A DNA stretch of 64,000 bases from NCBI RefSeq assembly GCF_026151205.1, contig NC_087072.1:10826169-10890168 (forward strand). The letters are read 5' to 3'. Below are positions 58,202 to 64,000 of this stretch, in pieces; the stretch's first letter is position 1, and each line of letters starts with the position of its first letter. The position numbers and the translations under genes were made by a program. A model generated the notes under the pieces. That model did no database searches, was not told where the DNA came from, and saw nothing but the letters and a program-made list of their open reading frames with translations. This DNA is from Bolinopsis microptera (taxonomy: Eukaryota > Ctenophora > Tentaculata > Lobata > Bolinopsidae).

Positions 58202-58630
58202 TCAAAGGAAGCTCACTTCAGAGCTAATTGATCTTGTAACAGCCTCCAGTTTAGCTGTTATTAGTCCTATTTGCTTTTGCGTTGATTCTTTTTGTCCCTT
58301 CTTCATCTCATCTCCTATCCCCAGAAAGGCTGATCCAGCGTAAGTATTAGTAGAGCTTGGAGCAAATACCAGATGCCTGAATGAAGGTCGGCCAGGCAGT
58401 CCTTGCTCATGTATGAATTGCCTGTCCATCAACATCAGTTTATTATTGATATTTCGAAGATTTAACCCATTTTCATCAGTTGCGTTAGAGTATTTGGAAA
58501 TGTGATGCTGGAATGTTGTTGCAGCATCAACAAATTCTTGTGCCAGAACCTTCATACCAGTAAAATCAAGGGCTAAGTTTTTTATTTTTTCTGGATTTTT
58601 GTTGATTAGAGCTAGTGTTAACTCCTGAAT
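58202..58630 (-). pseudogene. C-terminal dimerisation-domain piece of an M28 carboxypeptidase-like gene
   Basis: Read on the minus strand: IQELTLALINKNPEKIKNLA, then LMLMDRQFIHEQGLPGRPSF and RHLVFAPSSTNTYAGSAF. This is the transferrin-receptor-like dimerisation domain that ends glutamate carboxypeptidase II (FOLH1/NAALADase) proteins. It is open to a TGA/TAA-type stop at 58202. It continues the peptidase part at 62.8-63.9 kb, from which it is now separated by a LINE. Taken alone the frame is intact. Confidence 0.8.
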
Positions 58631-58899
58631 TTTCTTTGCATTTTTTTATTTTATTTGAAAATTCAATTAATCATTATATATAAATCAAGCGTTACATTTC
58701 AGCCATGCAAAATTACAATGACATATTTTGATATACTAAATGGTAAATGGTACTGCAATATAAGTTGCTTAATGTTTGGCCGGATGACAACTAACGAGAA
58801 AAATAAACTTGATTATATAATAATTAATTCGGCTGAACCAACACATAGCAAGAGCCACATTAACGTTGGGGCCGTCTACCAAATTTGAATGACAAACAT

Positions 58900-61800
58900 T
58901 AACAAGAAATCAAACATATCATAAATAATTATAAGGATTTTGTTCATTACAATTCCGTCACAACTGATAAGAAAAAAGAAAAGGACAAGCAGATAGGAAA
59001 TTGGACGGACAGAATTGTAACCAACAAAAACAAATTTCTGAGACTCATAAGACTGATGAGCTAATCTGGCCAGACTGTATTGGCAGCCCAGAGGTACTTG
59101 ATCAGTTTGGCCTTAAAAGTAGAAATCCGCTCTGACTGCCGGATACATACTGGTAGACTATTCCATTTCAGCATAGATCTATGAAAAAAGCTATTTCGGA
59201 AGGCATCCGAACAGGGCACAGTGGTACTCATGTAAGTTGAAGTATCCGACATATCAATTATTTGAGCATTGTGCCTAGTGTATCGGGTGCCCTCTGGACG
59301 GCATAGGACTATATATGTAGGGAGCGAAACTGGAATTATGCTATTCACTATTTTATAGAAGGTCATAAGATCGTTATATATAAACTTCTGTTTAACAGGG
59401 AGAATATTTAGTTTATTTTGCTCTGTAGCAAGTTTATCGTCATTATAACTGGAGTAAGGTTCACCATTGATCCATTTAATAGCCCTCTTTTGGATAGCAA
59501 CAAACTGTTGAAGATGAGTTGCAGATTGAGGGGACCATATGACAGAACAATGTTCAAATATAGACCTAATTAACGCTAAATAGAACGATCTTTTCTGCCT
59601 TTTATCAGTAGTGAAATGACATGTTCTCTTAAGTAGTCCAAGTCTAGAGGTAGCTTTGGAAACAAGCGCTTTACATTGTGCACCCCAATTAAACCTGGAG
59701 TTTATCAAGCGACTCCTAAATCTGACTGAGAGGGCACAAAGTCAATATCACTTCCAGAAAGTTTATAAAAGAAGGTATTGAATGGCAAGTTATCCAGCAC
59801 GTTTCTTTGCAGGGACACAGAGAGGGCTTTGCACTTTTGTGGGTGGAACTTCATTCGATTTCTCACTGACCAATCATATAATCTGTTGATGTCATTTTGG
59901 ATTATGTGATGGTCAGGGTAACCAAGGATCTCCCTCCAAATTTTAGTGTCATCTGCATAAAGGGCGATATTGGTGCCTTCAGAGACACAGGAGAACATGT
60001 CATTTATAAATATTACAAACAATAAAGGGCCAAGTATAGAACCTTGAGGGACACCAGACCAAACTGGTAGAGAAGAAGACGTTTGGCCTCCTATCACTAC
60101 TTGTTGTTGTCGCCCCTCAAAATAGGACTTAATAAATTTAAGCATTAGTCCATCGACATTAAAAATATTCTTTAATTTACTTAAAATGAGGTCATGCGAA
60201 ACGCTATCAAAAGCTTTCGCAAAATCAAAATATATTATATCAGTCCTGGACCTGTTATTCAATGCAAGTGCAAGATTGTCCGTGAAAGGTATCATTTGGG
60301 TTGTGCATGAACGTTCATTAACAAAACCGTGTTGTCGGTCATCCAACAGATCAGAACATGCAGCGTATAATGCAGTCTTTATGCACCTTTCAAAGACTTT
60401 CATTACAAGAGATGTTAACGAGATAGGCCTGTAGTTCTCAACCGAAGACTTATCGCCCTTTTTGTGCACTGGTACTACAAGTGCCAGCTTCCAATCAGGG
60501 GGTATGCATCCGCTCGAGAAAGACAGGTTAAATAAAACACTAAGTGGGTATGCAAGGCTTTGGGCACAGTTTTTGAGGACTCTCCCATGAATCCCATCAG
60601 GGCCAGGGGCCTTGTTAGGATTTAACTTTTTAAGAATCAACAGAACATCTTCTCTACTAAACACAAGACTTGAAAAACAATCATCACTAAAATCTATGTC
60701 AATGCCATAATCGCTCTCTTGAGAAAACTGCTCATAAAAATATTCGTTAAAAAGGGCAGATCAGATGGATTGTTTCGAAAGCGATTATGATATTTGACAG
60801 TTTCAGGGATCCTGGTTGACTTTGATTTAGATTTAACGTAGGTCCAGAATTTCTTGGAGATAAGAGCATCATCGGAGTCATCCTCAACACTGAGTCTCAT
60901 TCTTTTGTCCATCAAATTTTTAAATTTTGTGCGAAATGCACAAAACTTTTGTTTATGAGACTCAGAGTTGCTCCCCTTATGCCTTATTCTCCATTTCTCC
61001 TTATTTCGTAGGAGACGATCACATTCGGAGTCATACCATGGGGGCTGGAACTGAGACTTAATGGTCTTTTTAGGGATCCATCGGTCACAGGCTGCACCGA
61101 GAACTCCTCTGAATCGACTCCAGGCAAGATAAGGATCATTACACTCAAATATACTATCCCAATCGATGCTAAATAACTCAGAATTCAGGCCCCTAAAATT
61201 ACCTTTACTATAATTAAAGATCTTTCTTTTAGGCTGCTTAATATACTTGGTCTTAATATCAATGTCAAATGTGATACAAAAGTGGTCGGACATACACATT
61301 TCGTTTTGATCTAAAACTTTAACATTCTTAATAAGGTTTTGAATGTTAGTGAACACAAGATCTAAGGTGTTGCCTGACTTGTGAGTAGGGGAGCTAATAA
61401 GTTGTGTATGTCCGAGGTCATCAGTGAGAAAATTTACAAAGCTAGAATGTAGCTGGCAAGATGACTGACCATCTGGCCAGGAAATCGAAGCCAAATTAAA
61501 GTCACCTACCAGAATGTGCCTTTGCAATTTTCTGGCAGATGCTAAAGTAACAAAATGTTTCTTGAAAGATTCAAAATTATCTAAGCCAAGCGTTCCTACT
61601 CTATAAAATGTTGATATACAAAAGTTTCTTCCACACTGAGTCTTAATTATGATGGATAATAATTCAGCTTGAACACTAACTTTAGAGAACTTTAGACTCG
61701 AGATATCAATGTCTGTTCTATGGGCAATCAGAACACCACCACCGTTTTTTCTGAATTTCTTGGGCTGGGTTGCATCCACTGGATGCGATCTTAAGGATCG

Positions 61801-62690
61801 GTCAAGCCTAAATACTTTGTATTTGTCAGGGAGCACCTCATTACTGAGAATGGAATTTTTCAGCCATGTCTCGTTTAGAATAACGATGTGAGGCTTATGT
61901 TTGTAGATATAACCATGGAATTCATGTATCTTGGTCATATTTAGTGGTGGTGTTCCTGATGCTAAATCGCGTGTATTTAGGAAACCATGGACATTATTGT
62001 AAACAACAGATAAATTTGGTCCAGGGTTCAGTAAGGAACAATTACAAATTACTATCAGGGAAATATTAAGGAGAGATAGAAAAACCAGACCACACCTAGA
62101 CATGACCCCAAGCCAGCTGCTGGTTATACCGAAAAGTAACTTAACAGTCTGTTTCGGTGACATGGTAGGTGACAGTTCGGTTTTTGTGGTAGATAGCAAT
62201 TTTACAGAAATTGCAGCTAAGGCTGTCCCAATGCCCCCCTCCCCCCTATACACAAGTTTAAAGTGTCTGAGAAAAATGGTACAAAATATTACCATAAAGT
62301 AAAGATTTATGGATGACCTCAAACATGGTACAGAGTGTATTTTAGGTTGTAGGGGAGCACCAGGGAGTATATTAGCATCGATAGTCAAAGAAAATATATA
62401 CAAAATAACATAAAAATAAAATATACCCAATAGAGCACATAACATATGACGAGACAGAAGACAGGACAACAAATTTTCCCCGTTACCTCTATTACTTTTA
62501 CTGATGATAACATACCTAGAAAACATACCAGTTGCAACACGGTGTTGTTGAGCCGATATTCCCATGGAACTTTAAAGTATATTATTAACAGAATTGTGTC
62601 TCGCCGTTGTGTTTTGTTAGGTATTGTGCTATAATATGAAGTAACATACATTATGCTATCACTTCGTTTGAATACATATAAATAACATCC
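58900..62690 (-). mobile_element. CR1/jockey-type LINE inserted in the M28 gene, copy 2
   Basis: It runs from an upstream region of hydrophobic frames (near 62650) through the endonuclease and reverse transcriptase to an AAAAACAA-rich 3' part (near 59040-58900). The boundaries are approximate. It separates two parts of the same M28-type gene, so it sits in an intron or in former coding sequence. A short inverted repeat (CCAATAGGATACTGATG / CATCAGTATCCCAATGG) lies at 62706-62778. Confidence 0.8.
59061..62565 (-). pseudogene. LINE endonuclease-reverse transcriptase with two frameshifts
   Basis: Frame 1 (62565-60694) has the APE-type endonuclease: ILNETWLKN, GGGVLIAHR, LVGDFNLASISW and MSDHFCITFD. 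It follows an NPGPNLSVVYNNVHG start region usual in these elements. A one-base shift near 60757 moves into frame 2 (60664-59705) with reverse transcriptase: APGPDGIHGRVLKN, NYRPISLTSLVMK, FDFAKAFDSVSHD, SGVPQGSILGPLLF and an intact YADDTKIW box. A second shift near 59705-59715 moves into frame 3 (59708-59061), the C-terminal region. It is nearly full length but disabled by the two shifts unless they are sequencing errors. Confidence 0.88.
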
Positions 62691-62852
62691 AAATGATCAG
62701 ATCCAATAGGATACTGATGCAGACAATGAAAAATTTAAATATTGAATTGAATTACCACATCAGTATCCCAATGGATTAAACCACTTTGAGTGTATGATTC
62801 TGAGATAGAACTTTGCCAACACTGGCATCCCAGCCTTGGGGCTGGGATGAAT

Positions 62853-63898
62853 ATCATAGTCAACAGCAGAAAGGGGTAATATCTCATCATTGGCCAGAGA
62901 AAAAATTGTTCTTGCTGCCATGTCTCCTAAATGCTTTAAATGGTAAGTCAAATTTTGATCACCGAATTTTGATCACCGAATTTTGATCACCCAATATGAT
63001 ACATATGAGTGGCTAAGCACCTTCGCGAAGGTGCTTAGCCACTCATATGTATCATATTGGGTATGATACATAGGGTATGTGCCATAGTCATTTGTGTATC
63101 CAAAAGTAACACATGATACTCCTATTTCATTGAGGAAAGCAGTATAGTCACTGCCAGAGCCAATAAGCTTCACTGGCGGTAGTTGGTAATCAATATCATT
63201 ATATTCCTTTTCTGTGCCTATCCATAATTCATACATGTTCTTATATGGCGCTTTAGGTGAATCTGTCTTATTTGCTGCATCATAGAGAAGACTGATGAGG
63301 TTTGGTGTTGACTTCATAAAGAGCTTTTCTGTGCCAAATGCAACAGCATCCATGTTGATATATGCTACTGCCTTATGCTTTAGACCTGTCATAAAGTCTT
63401 CAACAAATTCATATGAGCCCATAATTCCTGGTTCCTCAGCATCCCTACTTGCAAATATATAATGGTTCTTCTTGGCCGCCATCCTGCCTTCAGTTGCTCC
63501 CCAAATGCTCTAGAAATTTCGAGGATTGTAGACATCCCACTTACAGGGTCCACTGCTCCATGAATCTATGCATCCCCTTGCACTCCCACAAGAACATACC
63601 TGTCTGGTTCTACCTCTCCATTAATGACTCCTATTATATTTCTACAGAGAGCAAGAGTGTCATTTGTCTTGACATTCAGTTCAATCTCTTCAGCCGATGG
63701 TCCTATTTTGTAGTTACCCCATCCTTCTGGAGTAGTTGGGCTATCTGCTTCAATCAGGGCATGGATTGGTTTGATATCATTGTAGGGAATAGGAATAATT
63801 GGAATCTTTGGGGCAATTTTAGCTAGCTCCTCTCCGCTTGAGTGATACCCGCCCTCTGAAAAGTTCAGGTTTATATTTGGTAGTTCAAAGTATTTCAA
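62853..63898 (-). pseudogene. Decayed M28 metallopeptidase (glutamate carboxypeptidase II-like)
   Basis: The minus-strand sequence matches the PA-to-peptidase part of GCPII/NAALADase: IPIIPIPYNDIKPIHAL, GEVEPDRYVLVG, then AVDPVSG, FASRDAEEPGIMGS, AYINMD and YPMYHTQYDTYEWLS. Zinc ligands Asp, Glu, Asp and His are retained. The first ligand motif GHRDSW has become GVQGDA followed by an in-frame TAG (near 63569), so His is lost and Trp replaced by stop. An extra TA dinucleotide near 63462 shifts the frame. A snap-back palindrome at 62992-63061 interrupts the sequence between WLSTFA and DQNLTYHLKHLGD. The dimerisation domain lies beyond the LINE at 58.2-58.6 kb. These lesions make it a pseudogene; the left-edge portion of the protein is beyond the window. 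Confidence 0.85.
62992..63061. repeat. Perfect snap-back palindrome inside the M28 pseudogene
   Basis: About 34-bp arms (AGTGGCTAAGCACCTTCG and its complement at the centre) meet with almost no loop at CGCG. One arm is normal M28 coding sequence; the other is its inverted copy. Three GTGATCAAAATT-type direct repeats (62950-62995) follow. Confidence 0.9.
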
Positions 63899-64000
63899 AG
63901 TAAGATATTATCAACAGATGGCCAGCTAATCTACAACTTTTTATCAATATCAGAAGAAATGAAATAAGATGATAGTAAACAAAACCTGAACTAAAAACTA

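Overview
This window is nuclear DNA of an invertebrate animal. It is AT-rich, has spliceosomal genes with short exons and GT-AG introns of about 70 bp to several kb, and is heavily loaded with non-LTR retrotransposons and non-autonomous DNA transposons. The recognisable host genes (SNAPC1, MNAT1, NDUFAF5, UBTD, PLPP) are conserved across animals and do not fix the phylum. A basal or soft-bodied invertebrate is plausible, but this is inference. No CRISPR array, prokaryotic operon, rRNA or convincing tRNA gene was seen.

Left part (1-13 kb): a 5'-truncated CR1/jockey-type LINE (+), then a 1.9-kb hAT element with an 8-bp target-site duplication and an internal 257-bp tandem array. Two tandem minus-strand paralogs of a papain-family protein follow. 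The complete copy (8365-11940, 11 exons, predicted 613 aa) joins signal peptide, propeptide with a furin-like site, C1A papain domain, C-type lectin domain, two CCP/sushi domains and a C-terminal hydrophobic tail. Its papain domain keeps Gln, Cys and His but has Ala where the catalytic Asn should be. The other copy (5132-6345) shows only its first four exons.

Middle (13-37 kb): a coiled-coil/FYVE protein gene (+), then a 6-kb block of nested non-coding repeats (19.9-26.6 kb). That block holds three long hairpins whose two arms are identical to each other while the hairpins differ between copies, a pair of interleaved palindromes, GC-rich GAA-loop hairpins, and three 77-106-bp micro-transposons with 8-9-bp target duplications. 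It is followed by a small hAT MITE, an RTE-type LINE tail, SNAPC1 (+), a Tc1/mariner-type MITE and a decayed RTE-type LINE (-).

Right part (37-64 kb): five head-to-tail plus-strand genes: an unidentified 114-aa single-pass protein, MNAT1 (intronless coding region), NDUFAF5, UBTD1/2-like and PLPP4/5-like. The window ends with a foldback element and a decayed M28 glutamate-carboxypeptidase-like gene (-) split by a second CR1/jockey-type LINE and interrupted by a perfect snap-back palindrome. MNAT1 (CDK7 kinase complex) and SNAPC1 act in transcription, NDUFAF5 in mitochondrial complex I assembly, and PLPP in lipid phosphate turnover. They appear to be neighbours by chance and not a functional cluster.
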